DNA of 64,000 bases. It comes from a virus. Below the pieces are notes generated by a model that worked only from the letters and a program-made list of their open reading frames with translations, searched no databases and was not told the DNA's origin. The stretch spans positions 17,185 to 81,184 of the IMG/VR virus record IMGVR_UViG_3300029908_000015; one strand, written 5' to 3'. A program made the position numbers and the translations under genes. Below, in pieces: positions 32,082 to 40,707 of this stretch. The number at the start of each line of letters is the position of its first letter. Position 1 is the first letter of the stretch.

Positions 32082-33657
32082 TTTTATTAACAGATTCATT
32101 AAAATCATTTGCTGCTCTCTGCCGATAATCAGTTGGCACATTAATTGTCTTCTTACCATGACAATATACGCATTTTTTCTTCTTGCCATTTATTAATGTA
32201 AATCCTTTTCCATCGCATCGAAGGCAAGTTAGCTGCGCTTCACTTATCTCTAAACCCGGAGTATCATTGGAGTTTATTACTTCATTCATCCCAATTTTAA
32301 TTATTTTATCGAGTAAGGTTTTATTATTTAATGCCACAGCTATATATTTTCCATGAATATAAACCTCAAACATTTTATTCAATGCATCGGTTAAAAAAAG
32401 ATTAGTAAAACCATATGTTTGTGTGAATTCCCTGGCCGGCATATTAATCGAATCATTAACAAATGAATTATCACTATAAGTATTGTCTTCATTAAACAAA
32501 ACGTAGTGTAATCCAAATTTTCCTGTTAAGTCAAGTGCTCTTCTACACCAGGTATATGAAAATCCATTTAAAGGAAAAATAACATATACTTTTCCGTGAT
32601 TAGTCTTATCATGATCATTACTATAATTACTGGCAATCAACTTATCCGACGTACAAAAAATACTATTTGATCGTAATGCAGTAAATCCAACTTTGGATAA
32701 TGCCGAATCCAATAATTCCGATGCTTTCTCATTTGAATCTACCGGCATACGATTTTTAACTTCTTTCCCAAATAAAATAGGTTCGACCGAATGAATACCA
32801 CGATATAAAAAATCATGATCTTTATAAATTTGCAAAATATCTGTGCAATTAGTTTTAATAAATCTAACTATTCTATCTTCTTGATTAGGCGTCATACTTT
32901 CTTTTAAACTTTTAAAATATTCGACCTCGCCTTCATGTTTTGCGTCAGCTCTATGACTATCAAAAGTTCCGAGATTCTTACCTTTATGGGAAAGCAATCG
33001 ATATTTTCCATTCTTTAATTTAACAATATGTTCGTCTAATTTTGGCGGGGATAATAATACTCGATCGAGTATTACTTTTATTTTATTAACTTTCGTAGAT
33101 TTAGGGTATAACTCTTGAATGATTTGATATCTGTCTGTTTCAGAGCCGTTTGCATACATTTCACGAATCTTACTAGCAGAGCTAATATTCTGGCCAAGTA
33201 TTTTATATTGTATTGCTGGAACAACTACATAATAGGCATGCTTATCAAATGTCTGCAATGGAGTAGTAGATGAAACTGGATATGGCTGCATATACGAAAG
33301 TTCCCCATTTTTCTTAATAGGAGAACCAAGGCGATCTCGATCTTTCGATGATAAACCAAAAATTAAAACGGTATTTGCTGAATCATATTTTCCAGTTATT
33401 TCGGTAGATTTATACGGACTTACTACTTCAACAAATTTATCTTCAGGAACTCCTGCTTGCGCAGCTAAAAATCTCTTCTCTGCAAATGAAAATGGTCGCT
33501 CAGACATTTTATTTGAACTAGCCACATATAAATCTGCCTTTGGAAATTTATTTTTAAGATAATTATATACTGCGGTATGCCCAGCCGACCATGGGTGAAA
33601 TCCACCGGGAAATATGCAGAGCTCGTGATATCTAGTTTCAAATTCAGAAAGAAGCAT
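32053..33657 (-). CDS. Nucleotidyltransferase fused to ADP-ribosyltransferase-like domain and zinc finger
   Basis: 534 residues in four parts. Residues 10-200: a nucleotidyltransferase of the NMN/pantetheine adenylyltransferase fold, with FPGGFHPWSAGH (16-27) and ISSASKIREM (158-167). Residues 210-250: a short K-N-G-K-Y module ending in VEYFKS common in phage head proteins. Residues 262-450: family paralogue 6, with L-Y-R-G (Arg286), ALRSNSIFCTS and E-V-Y-I-H-G-K-Y (E431). Residues 478-499: two CxxC pairs in DnaJ-type C-x-x-C-x-G style. N-terminal tag M-L-L-S-E. If the first domain makes NAD, the fusion would join NAD synthesis and use in one chain. Confidence 0.7.
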   Translation of the reverse strand: MLLSEFETRYHELCIFPGGFHPWSAGHTAVYNYLKNKFPKADLYVASSNKMSERPFSFAEKRFLAAQAGVPEDKFVEVVSPYKSTEITGKYDSANTVLIFGLSSKDRDRLGSPIKKNGELSYMQPYPVSSTTPLQTFDKHAYYVVVPAIQYKILGQNISSASKIREMYANGSETDRYQIIQELYPKSTKVNKIKVILDRVLLSPPKLDEHIVKLKNGKYRLLSHKGKNLGTFDSHRADAKHEGEVEYFKSLKESMTPNQEDRIVRFIKTNCTDILQIYKDHDFLYRGIHSVEPILFGKEVKNRMPVDSNEKASELLDSALSKVGFTALRSNSIFCTSDKLIASNYSNDHDKTNHGKVYVIFPLNGFSYTWCRRALDLTGKFGLHYVLFNEDNTYSDNSFVNDSINMPAREFTQTYGFTNLFLTDALNKMFEVYIHGKYIAVALNNKTLLDKIIKIGMNEVINSNDTPGLEISEAQLTCLRCDGKGFTLINGKKKKCVYCHGKKTINVPTDYRQRAANDFNESVNKNERIAKNDY

Positions 33658-33667
33658 TTATAAATCC

Positions 33668-34636
33668 TCAGTTATATTTATGAAAGAATGGCCCAAGAAT
33701 AAGATCCCCTTCCTGTGAATACAATTCTTTATTAATTTGTAAAATCCATTCAGGCGCAATGTTCTTTCTTCTATAATTTTTTAAAAATAAATGTGTTTCT
33801 ATCGGAATATCACCGTAAACCTGCAATACACCTAGCATTCGATGTCTACCTTCATGATCTATAACTTTAGCTGCACTTCTAAAATTTAAGTCTTCCCAGT
33901 TACTCGGAATTTGGATACTTAAAAATGGGCTTCCAATAGAATTACCATTTTTAATATATTCTCGCATATTATCTACCGAATCAGAAAAATGTGAGAAAGA
34001 CGGTGTCAATGACAAAAATGAGCTCGGCTTCATTGCTACCCGCAACCCAAAATAATCTATATCTTCATTATTGGGAGTTGCACCGGCACCTCTCTTATTA
34101 TCTATTTTAACTTCCTCAGATATATTCTTTGAAAATATTTTTGATAACTTTTTAAATGTATTTTTAACGCCCGAATCTTCGTATAATATTCCGATTCCAC
34201 CCGCAACATTCCAGGATTTAATATTATCATCCAAATCGTCGATTAATATATTACTATTCCCAACGTATTCATCTTTATTAAAAGCAAAAATAGCGGGAAT
34301 ACCCCCTAAACCATTCTTTTTTAACCATAACTTTTTCCCTGCTATACATTCTTCTGTATTAGGAGGGCCCACGGGACGGCTTAAAAAAATATATGGAATT
34401 TTTCTATTGTCGAACCAAGCTAATAATTTTTTTCCATTTGGCATCCATTCTAAATTTGCAAAGAATTTCTTAATGTCGCCGTTATTAATAACATTGCTCC
34501 AATACTTATTGTTCCATCCATAGGATTCAAATTCCTCTAGCGTAAGATGATTAAAATCAGCCGCGCCCTTAGCACAATCTGCCAGACACCCATCTAGATC
34601 TATAAATACTTTGCGTTCGATTTCAGAAATTCTCAT
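33668..34636 (-). CDS. HAD-like phosphatase fused to a ParB-like domain
   Basis: 322 residues. The N-terminal 170 residues have HAD signatures, FIDLDGCLADC (Asp nucleophile and second Asp) and NILIDDLDDNIKSW. The C-terminal 150 residues carry D-H-E-G-R-H-R-M-L-G, similar to the catalytic turn of ParB/sulfiredoxin-like proteins, preceded by YFGLRVAMKPSSF. Tag M-R-I-S-E at the N-terminus. A late-type promoter ends five bases before the ATG, predicting leaderless late expression. The small molecule or protein acted on is unknown. Confidence 0.65.
   Translation of the reverse strand: MRISEIERKVFIDLDGCLADCAKGAADFNHLTLEEFESYGWNNKYWSNVINNGDIKKFFANLEWMPNGKKLLAWFDNRKIPYIFLSRPVGPPNTEECIAGKKLWLKKNGLGGIPAIFAFNKDEYVGNSNILIDDLDDNIKSWNVAGGIGILYEDSGVKNTFKKLSKIFSKNISEEVKIDNKRGAGATPNNEDIDYFGLRVAMKPSSFLSLTPSFSHFSDSVDNMREYIKNGNSIGSPFLSIQIPSNWEDLNFRSAAKVIDHEGRHRMLGVLQVYGDIPIETHLFLKNYRRKNIAPEWILQINKELYSQEGDLILGPFFHKYN
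33675..33681 (-). promoter_or_regulatory. Late-type promoter motif (CATAAATA)
   Basis: TCATAAATATAACTGAGG on the minus strand lies upstream of the fusion gene starting at 33657; GAGG serves as ribosome site. Confidence 0.55.
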
Positions 34637-34641
34637 ATTAA

Positions 34642-34648
34642 TATTTAT
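34642..34648 (-). promoter_or_regulatory. Late-type promoter motif (GATAAATA)
   Basis: GATAAATATTAATATG ends in the ATG at 34636, identical over 16 bases to the motif before 30195. Confidence 0.6.
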
Positions 34649-34677
34649 CCAATAACTCGATTAGCAACAAATAAAAA

Positions 34678-34701
34678 GCCTATCATGATTCATGATAGGC
34701 T
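34678..34701 (-). terminator. Terminator between two minus-strand operons
   Basis: GCCTATCATGA / TCATGATAGGC stem with A runs on the left and T runs on the right. It separates the structural/glycosyltransferase genes upstream from the effector operon starting at 34636. Confidence 0.85.
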
Positions 34702-34724
34702 TTTTATACTGTTATTTTTACTTT

Positions 34725-34925
34725 TTATCGATCAAAAATTCGAGCTAATGTACAATCAATAGCTTGAAACGCGGAAATTCGATTAATATCATTAGTGTCA
34801 GTCGAAGTTACTACATTAATTAAACTTAATGCCATCTTTTCAGCTCGAGTTAGTTCACTGTCATTTAATGTCCCACTAGTCGGCAATACCTTAATTAACG
34901 CATCTTGTAACACGCTTTGTTCCAT
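34725..34925 (-). CDS. Small hypothetical protein, 66 residues
   Basis: Helical, no known family. AGGAGAATAAT lies before the ATG, one base after the glycosyltransferase stop codon. Last gene before the terminator at 34678-34701. Confidence 0.6.
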   Translation of the reverse strand: MEQSVLQDALIKVLPTSGTLNDSELTRAEKMALSLINVVTSTDTNDINRISAFQAIDCTLARIFDR

Positions 34926-34926
34926 A

Positions 34927-35814
34927 TTATTCTCCTATTTTAATTGGTGTAGCTTTAGTTTCAATGTATTTGGCCAAGGCCACCAAATCTGGCTTAAGAG
35001 CAAGCATGGACTCTTCGTCCTTTGTTTCATCTTGGCGAGACGCGATTCTCGGCGTCAATTGTGGGTTTGCCTCTAGAGAAAGACCCATAGATTTATATAA
35101 ATTAGTTGGATCTCCCGGGAAAACAAAAGTGCCGCAATGATTTAGTCGTATAGATGGGTCAGCAAAAATTTCGCCGCCAATTGCTCTGTAACGACAACAG
35201 AAAAGCCAATCCTCGGAAAGATATTCTTTTGTATCAGGGCTAATAGAGCAATCAAATAACGCATAGCAGAATGGATTGAACTTTGGATCTAGTCCGATAT
35301 TATTAGTAAACTTTGTGTGTGGATAAGATACCATCATCTTATTAAAAACTTCCCGTTTAATAAGCATGAACCCCGTACCCAAACGACTGACAGGAATTAA
35401 TCCATCAACTGATTGTAATTTACCATCCGCGGCTACATTTTCAGGAGATACATTAACAACAAAATCGGTAGGGAGATTTTTCTTGCTATATAATCCGCCA
35501 ACAATATCTTTATCGTACAGCAGAAGCTTAAAAATATATTCTGGCTCAAATCCAATATCTGAATCAATAAAAAGCAGATGGGTTGCTACAGAATTCTCTA
35601 AAAACTTCGCAACGAGATGATTACGACCGCGCGGAATTAGGCTTTCGTTAATCATAGTGTCTAGTGACAACGGTAATCCAATTTTTTGCGCATACATGAA
35701 AAATTTAATTAATGATGTCGCGGTTTCTGTGAACATCATGCCGGCATAGCATGGCAGTGCAATTTGCAAATGCATTTTTCTAAGAGCTTCAGCTTGTTCT
35801 TGCGTAATATTCAT
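34927..35814 (-). CDS. GT-A type glycosyltransferase
   Basis: 295 residues. Core motifs: IALPCYAGMMF at the N-terminus, LLFIDSDIGFEPEYIF with the DxD metal site near residue 88, and KDIVGGLYSKK. A later E-D-W-L-F-C is where the general acid/base of such enzymes is often found. It resembles a glycosyltransferase type seen in other large phages. Its neighbours are small virion-type genes, so capsid or DNA may be its target; it is not in the base-modification operon. Confidence 0.75.
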   Translation of the reverse strand: MNITQEQAEALRKMHLQIALPCYAGMMFTETATSLIKFFMYAQKIGLPLSLDTMINESLIPRGRNHLVAKFLENSVATHLLFIDSDIGFEPEYIFKLLLYDKDIVGGLYSKKNLPTDFVVNVSPENVAADGKLQSVDGLIPVSRLGTGFMLIKREVFNKMMVSYPHTKFTNNIGLDPKFNPFCYALFDCSISPDTKEYLSEDWLFCCRYRAIGGEIFADPSIRLNHCGTFVFPGDPTNLYKSMGLSLEANPQLTPRIASRQDETKDEESMLALKPDLVALAKYIETKATPIKIGE

Positions 35815-35879
35815 TCTAATCCTTTGTAAATCTAGAATTTGTTCTTAATCGCGATTTAAACCCCAGTCATATCTTTCAT

Positions 35880-36143
35880 TTAAAATTTTCTTAGCTTCGG
35901 CCCATTTTCTCTCTCAGCATCAGGAACTCCCGAAATAGAATGCCAGCTAGCGTTCCATCTAGTTGCTGTATCATACGCCGATAAACAATCCAATAGATAA
36001 TTAGCCAGAATAAAATCAGGAGTGTTAGTTGAGTTATCAATTGAAAATGTATTAAGAAGATCGGTTAGAGATCGAATTAACGAGGTTTCATTCGATTTTT
36101 CGCAGAACCCACTTGCGCAGGTATCTTTATTACAATCACACAT
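35880..36143 (-). CDS. Hypothetical protein with Cys-rich N-terminus
   Basis: 87 residues. The first 14 residues hold four cysteines (C-D-C...T-C...F-C), a possible metal site; the rest is helical. AGGAAA precedes the ATG. Not recognised. Between glycosyltransferase and small structural-type genes. Confidence 0.55.
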   Translation of the reverse strand: MCDCNKDTCASGFCEKSNETSLIRSLTDLLNTFSIDNSTNTPDFILANYLLDCLSAYDTATRWNASWHSISGVPDAERENGPKLRKF

Positions 36144-36152
36144 ATAATTTTC

Positions 36153-36578
36153 CTAATAAGATAATTTTATTGACGATAGAATGCCGTCGGAAATATTTGA
36201 AACATTTGCGCGTAGCCAGGCATATTGGCCAGTAATTGTGTAAAAGGTATTTGTATTATTTGAAATAAAATTCGGTGTGCCAACAACTGATAAATTGTTA
36301 TAAAATACTAGTTGCTCGTCTGAATCACCGGTAATTGTATTTGTCAAAGGAATACTTACCCAGGGACCGGAAGAAGAATCCCTGGATAAACTTGCTTCAA
36401 TTACAATGTTCCCGGTAAAATTAGTAGTCTGAATTTGCATAGTTTGAAAACCACCGGCTTTTAGAGAAAGGCCAGCAGCTTTAACGGGTTCAGATATATG
36501 AGTTGGTTTTTTACTTTCATTACCAACGCCGCCGCGAAAATCTAATCCCGAAACCATTACAATTCCAAAATCTGTCAT
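36153..36578 (-). CDS. Hypothetical beta-rich, virion-type protein
   Basis: 141 residues, nearly all beta with many Ser, Thr and Asn. Segments such as QTMQIQTTNFTGNIVIEASL look like small capsid or tail decoration proteins. No family assigned. The start overlaps the end of the next upstream gene by four bases. Confidence 0.5.
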   Translation of the reverse strand: MTDFGIVMVSGLDFRGGVGNESKKPTHISEPVKAAGLSLKAGGFQTMQIQTTNFTGNIVIEASLSRDSSSGPWVSIPLTNTITGDSDEQLVFYNNLSVVGTPNFISNNTNTFYTITGQYAWLRANVSNISDGILSSIKLSY

Positions 36579-36742
36579 CGACTAACTTCTACCAATATAG
36601 TTGCATCTTCTAATAGTCCCTCTACCGCGGCCTGCAATGTTTCGATCTGATCATCCGAAATCATTTCGTGAGGATCGTTATCATTATCACGAAGTATGGT
36701 CGATAAAGTAATTGTAATGTTTTCATCTAAAATTTTTGCCAT
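36575..36742 (-). CDS. Small acidic hypothetical protein, 55 residues
   Basis: ATG at 36742 with GGAGAAATAAC upstream; an earlier start lies inside the ClpA gene and is rejected. The product is acidic and contains a D-N-D-N-D-P segment. It is coupled with the beta-rich gene that follows. Confidence 0.55.
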   Translation of the reverse strand: MAKILDENITITLSTILRDNDNDPHEMISDDQIETLQAAVEGLLEDATILVEVSR

Positions 36743-36743
36743 G

Positions 36744-39005
36744 TTATTTCTCCTGTACCGGTTTCTTAATGGAAATAGGAAAAGTATTAATTGCTGTTCC
36801 AATTACAAGATTATTACCCACCCAATCTAAATTAACAGTCGCTCCGTTTGGAATGATTCCGTTTAATAGTTTAACGCTAAGTGGATATCTAATTAAAGAA
36901 TCAATAATACCAGAAATCTTTCTTGCCCCATATTCATTACTCTTATTTAGCTCGAGCACATGGCTGATAAGATTTTCAGTCGCAATAATAGTTAAATTTT
37001 TATCGGTAAGCGCAGCGATTTCTGCAATTTTTGTTTGTGCGATTTTACGATAACTAAGATCGTCCAAACTATTATATTCAATCATAGCTGTAATGCGTCC
37101 TCGGATTTCAGTGAGGAAAACATTATTAATAGCCTTTGTAACTGCACTCATGCCATTTGAGTCCGGAATAAAACCTAAATTAATCTTACTCTTTTCTCGA
37201 CTGCCTACATTACTACTCATAATAATAATTGTATTTTTGCAATCGGCTGTTTTTCCACTGGCACTTGAAATAGTACCTTCATCCATCATCTGAAGAAGCA
37301 AGGTGTATAAATTTGGATTTGCTTTTTCGATTTCGTCGAAAAGAATAACCGAATTTGGATGCTTCATTAAATCGTTGATAAGTTTGCCTTCTCCTGCATC
37401 CCCATCCCCATATCCTTTATATCCAGGGGGCGCACCGATTAATGTCGCCATTGCGTGATCTGCCTGATATTCACTCATATCGTAACGAAGTAAATGCATA
37501 TTCATATACGATGCAAGTTGCTTTGCGGTGTAAGATTTACCTACGCCGCTAGGGCCGGTTAGTAAAAAACTACCAATGGGTTTAGATGGATCTCGCAACC
37601 CGGCTTGTGAAATAATTAGGGACTCGGCAATTTTATCAATTGCATGTGTCTGATGGAAAATTTTTGAATTTAGGGTCTCTCGAATATTAAGAATATCGGC
37701 CGCGTTATTCTGATCAGTCGTCTTAACCAAAATGCCGGTACTAGTTTCGATCTCTCGAATAATATCCAATTTTGTAATACGCTTATTCTTATCTTTAGCA
37801 ACCGTTTTACGGGCGCAAGCAGAATCGATCAGATCAATTGCTTTATCTGGAAGCTGCCGATCTGGCTGATAACGAACGGATAATTCGACTGCGGCTTCGA
37901 TTGCATCGTCCTGAATACGGCATTTATGGAATTTATTAAAACTGTTCTTAACTCCTTGAAGAATTAAAATAGTTTCTGCTTTACTCGGTTCCTTTAGAGC
38001 AAGCAATCGAAACCTACGCATAAGAGCGGTATCTTTCTTAAATGTCTGGGTATATCCATCCCATGTAGTTGCTGCAATAACTTTAATATTACCGCGACTA
38101 AGTTCAGGTTTCAACATTGCTGAAAAGGCAACACCGGAATCATTTGAGCCGCCTCCGGAATTAATCTGTTGAGCCTCATCTATAAAAAGAATGGCATTTT
38201 TTTCATTAACTAATGCGGCTAAGACATTCTTAATCTTTTCCTCAAAATCTCCTCGGAAATGGCAACCGGCTAAAACCGATCCAACATCTAGACTATAAAT
38301 AATCTTATCTTTTAAAGTACTGGGTACAATACCCGCATTAATATTACGAGCTAATCCTTCAATTAATTCCGATTTACCTACTCCAGGTTCCCCAACCACA
38401 AGTACATTATTCTTTTTCTTCTTCGACAGTGCATGTGCAATGTCAAACAATTCAATTTCCCGGCCAATTAGCACATCGGTAGTACCTTTAACTTTTTCAT
38501 TTAAATTCACACAAAATTCAGCTAATGCGGTAGTTGACTGTGTATCAGACGTTGTTAATTGATCTAGTCCGTCAATAATTTTGGAAGTAATGCCGTATTT
38601 CTCTAGAAAATAACTAGCATACGACTCCTTTTCGTTATATAACTTACGAAAAATATCACCAAAAGTTACTTCTCTGCCATATTTTGTGGCTTCGGAGTAA
38701 GCCGAAACTAAAACTTTTTGCACCGAGGCTGTAATTTGCCCAGTCATAATATTCGGCTCGTTACTGGCAATTTTATTTTGAAGTCTAGGAGTTTGTGCTT
38801 CGATAAACTTTTTGATGGCCTCAGCCATCAAACTAACCGAAACTCCCTGATTTTCGAGATACTTCCGGACAGATGAATACGACAAACTTGCATAAAGAAT
38901 ATGTTCGAGAGTAATAGTTGTTTGATCTAAATTAATAGCAAGCTGAAAACTAATATCAATAAGATTCTTAATTAACGGCGATCCGTTCGAAGTAGCAGTT
39001 GGCAT
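36744..39005 (-). CDS. ClpA/ClpC-type AAA+ unfoldase
   Basis: 753 residues with the complete Hsp100 layout: an N-terminal double-helix repeat domain (about 10-140), a first AAA+ module with Walker A GEPGVGKS (205-212) and LFIDEAQQI, and a second one with GPSGVGKS near residue 485 and ILFDEIEKANP. No middle coiled coil as in ClpB is seen, so it is closer to ClpA. Such proteins thread substrates into ClpP or remodel them. No ClpP gene is in the window; it could use the host's. A DnaJ-like gene lies directly upstream. Confidence 0.9.
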   Translation of the reverse strand: MPTATSNGSPLIKNLIDISFQLAINLDQTTITLEHILYASLSYSSVRKYLENQGVSVSLMAEAIKKFIEAQTPRLQNKIASNEPNIMTGQITASVQKVLVSAYSEATKYGREVTFGDIFRKLYNEKESYASYFLEKYGITSKIIDGLDQLTTSDTQSTTALAEFCVNLNEKVKGTTDVLIGREIELFDIAHALSKKKKNNVLVVGEPGVGKSELIEGLARNINAGIVPSTLKDKIIYSLDVGSVLAGCHFRGDFEEKIKNVLAALVNEKNAILFIDEAQQINSGGGSNDSGVAFSAMLKPELSRGNIKVIAATTWDGYTQTFKKDTALMRRFRLLALKEPSKAETILILQGVKNSFNKFHKCRIQDDAIEAAVELSVRYQPDRQLPDKAIDLIDSACARKTVAKDKNKRITKLDIIREIETSTGILVKTTDQNNAADILNIRETLNSKIFHQTHAIDKIAESLIISQAGLRDPSKPIGSFLLTGPSGVGKSYTAKQLASYMNMHLLRYDMSEYQADHAMATLIGAPPGYKGYGDGDAGEGKLINDLMKHPNSVILFDEIEKANPNLYTLLLQMMDEGTISSASGKTADCKNTIIIMSSNVGSREKSKINLGFIPDSNGMSAVTKAINNVFLTEIRGRITAMIEYNSLDDLSYRKIAQTKIAEIAALTDKNLTIIATENLISHVLELNKSNEYGARKISGIIDSLIRYPLSVKLLNGIIPNGATVNLDWVGNNLVIGTAINTFPISIKKPVQEK

Positions 39006-39024
39006 AATGTCCCTTTCATTTATA

Positions 39025-39054
39025 AGTATAAAACATTATTCATACGTAAGTCAA
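39025..39054 (-). promoter_or_regulatory. sigma70 promoter of the ClpA-type gene
   Basis: TTGACT (39049-39054), 18-base spacer, TATACT (39025-39030); the leader contains AAAGGG as ribosome site. The -35 box overlaps the end of the DnaJ-like gene. Confidence 0.75.
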
Positions 39055-39641
39055 GAGAAAAACGAAACTAACTGAATAAAAAGATCTCCTCGCAGTTTTG
39101 TTTTTCGATTGAATAAACCAGCATCGGGTATTCGATAAATTGTTTTTGATTTACATCTTTTCGGTATCGAAATTCGGAATCGTACGCCATCGGGTCCAAT
39201 TATTGTTATTTCCCCGCCTACTATACTCTTCCAAAAAGATACTCGAATTTTTTGAATTAATTTATCGGCTATTACAATAAAATCATTGGGCATTTCTACC
39301 TTAATTTTTGCTTGCAAAATAGAAAATCGATCTTCCTCTAGCTGAATATTTCGAAAACATAACGATTCTCCAGTTTTAATACCGGCAGGTATTGATAATC
39401 GAAAGGTTCGATTACCATCATTGGACATAAAATATCGTTCACATCCTAATATAGAATCTTGTAAAGATATCGCAATTTTAATCTGAAAAATTGTATTAAG
39501 ACATTTGTTATATTCAAGATTCAGCAAATTAAATTTTTCTGCGGCTAGCGGATCAGTTGGATGTAAATCTGGATGGCATTCTTTTGCCAATTTTCGATAA
39601 TTAGAGTGAATTTGATTGAAAAAGATAGAAGAGTTAGGCAT
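39051..39641 (-). CDS. DnaJ-like co-chaperone with shortened J domain
   Basis: 196 residues. It starts with YRKLAKECHPDLHP, helix II and the HPD of a J domain, without helix I. The remainder is the DnaJ C-terminal beta domain, seen from LSIPAGIKTGESL, VGGEITIIGPDGVRFRISIP and the closing R-G-D-L-F-I-Q. No Gly/Phe or zinc region is present, as in CbpA. It should bring unfolded clients to the host DnaK, and adjacent ClpA suggests a joint role. Confidence 0.75.
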   Translation of the reverse strand: MPNSSIFFNQIHSNYRKLAKECHPDLHPTDPLAAEKFNLLNLEYNKCLNTIFQIKIAISLQDSILGCERYFMSNDGNRTFRLSIPAGIKTGESLCFRNIQLEEDRFSILQAKIKVEMPNDFIVIADKLIQKIRVSFWKSIVGGEITIIGPDGVRFRISIPKRCKSKTIYRIPDAGLFNRKTKLRGDLFIQLVSFFS

Positions 39642-39664
39642 TATTCACCCCGTGCTAATTAGAT

Positions 39665-40117
39665 TTAAATTCGATATTGTAATTCCTTCTCAGTTTCTTG
39701 CTTAACTATAAATTTAATAGGTGGGCATAATCCATTCCAAAATTCTGGTGTGCCATCTGGCATTTTTTTTCTTAGTGCATCATTTGTTACAATTAATTCT
39801 ACTTCTCTCCAAGCCAAGCTCGATCTCGATTCATGCAGGGATAAAATTTCAAATCGAAATTTGTCTTTTCCTCTTAAGGTAATTTCTTCATTTAATGTCT
39901 TACAACTACCGGTATATTTTTTCCAATTCGATTCATTTATTACTTTTTTTCTATTTGTTCTGTTTTTAATTTTTTTTCGGGTTGTCATAAAAAAGAATTT
40001 CTTGCCGATATATTTGCGATTGGTATCTATACATGTAATTTTATACACAAAGCCAATCCATTCAGTTGGATCAAAATTAAATGGAAATTCCCAATGTCCT
40101 ATGTCTATTTTTTCCAT
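39665..40117 (-). CDS. GIY-YIG-like nuclease domain protein
   Basis: 150 residues. F-V-Y-K-I-T and R-K-Y-I-G-K-K near residues 23-40 stand for the GIY and YIG elements; a later F-R-F-E-I-L and E-V-E-L-I fit the domain's rest, with the catalytic Arg and Glu candidates. The N-terminus contains a Trp-rich segment. Could be an endonuclease or a DNA-repair-type enzyme. The motif CTAAATA lies five bases before the ATG, as in late genes. Confidence 0.6.
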   Translation of the reverse strand: MEKIDIGHWEFPFNFDPTEWIGFVYKITCIDTNRKYIGKKFFFMTTRKKIKNRTNRKKVINESNWKKYTGSCKTLNEEITLRGKDKFRFEILSLHESRSSLAWREVELIVTNDALRKKMPDGTPEFWNGLCPPIKFIVKQETEKELQYRI

Positions 40118-40172
40118 ATCAATATTTAGCTGAACATACCGAAATAAGAAAATAGTTAACTATTTTATCGAA

Positions 40173-40688
40173 TTATTTACCGATTATTAAATTTTTCGCA
40201 GCTAATTTTTTATTGGAAAATATTTTCTTTTGTCTATTACGTGATTTGTAATAAGCGGCGTCTTTTAAAATTCGTTGTCGAAAAATCCATTCGTTGTCTT
40301 TTAAAAGAATAGCAATTGAAATCGTATTTGGATTTAACTGAAATAATAGATCAGTGTCATTAAAAAAATCAATTATGTCATCTCGTAAAATTCCTATACG
40401 AAAATTTTCGGTTTTGCTATAAGAAATTATTCCCTTTTCTTTTAAACTATAATATTGTTCTATAATTGACATAAAAATATAATTGGGAATATCTTGCCAA
40501 TCGCAATACAGTTTAATTTCATTAATTGTATCAATCCAAAAATTTTTATCTATTTCATTAATTGAATTGTCGAAGTCAATTATCATATTCCAAAAATTCA
40601 TTGATATATCAAAAAATATTAAAAATAATTGTTTTTGCAATTCATTTAATTTAATAATTTCATCTTGATAATATGATACATATTTCAT
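40173..40688 (-). CDS. Hypothetical protein, 171 residues
   Basis: Helical, rich in Ile, Asn, Asp and Lys, no known domain. The start at 40688 has AAGGAAA about ten bases upstream; a longer frame from 40778 runs through the 161-bp hairpin and is rejected. It ends with a basic segment (K-S-R-N-R-Q-K-K). Function unknown. Confidence 0.55.
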   Translation of the reverse strand: MKYVSYYQDEIIKLNELQKQLFLIFFDISMNFWNMIIDFDNSINEIDKNFWIDTINEIKLYCDWQDIPNYIFMSIIEQYYSLKEKGIISYSKTENFRIGILRDDIIDFFNDTDLLFQLNPNTISIAILLKDNEWIFRQRILKDAAYYKSRNRQKKIFSNKKLAAKNLIIGK

Positions 40689-40707
40689 AAATATATTTCC
40701 TTGTTTT

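Noticed and set aside
32082-32189. N-terminal extension of paralogue 5
   Set aside because: It lies entirely in the 3' part of the upstream fusion gene in another frame and has no resemblance to the family.
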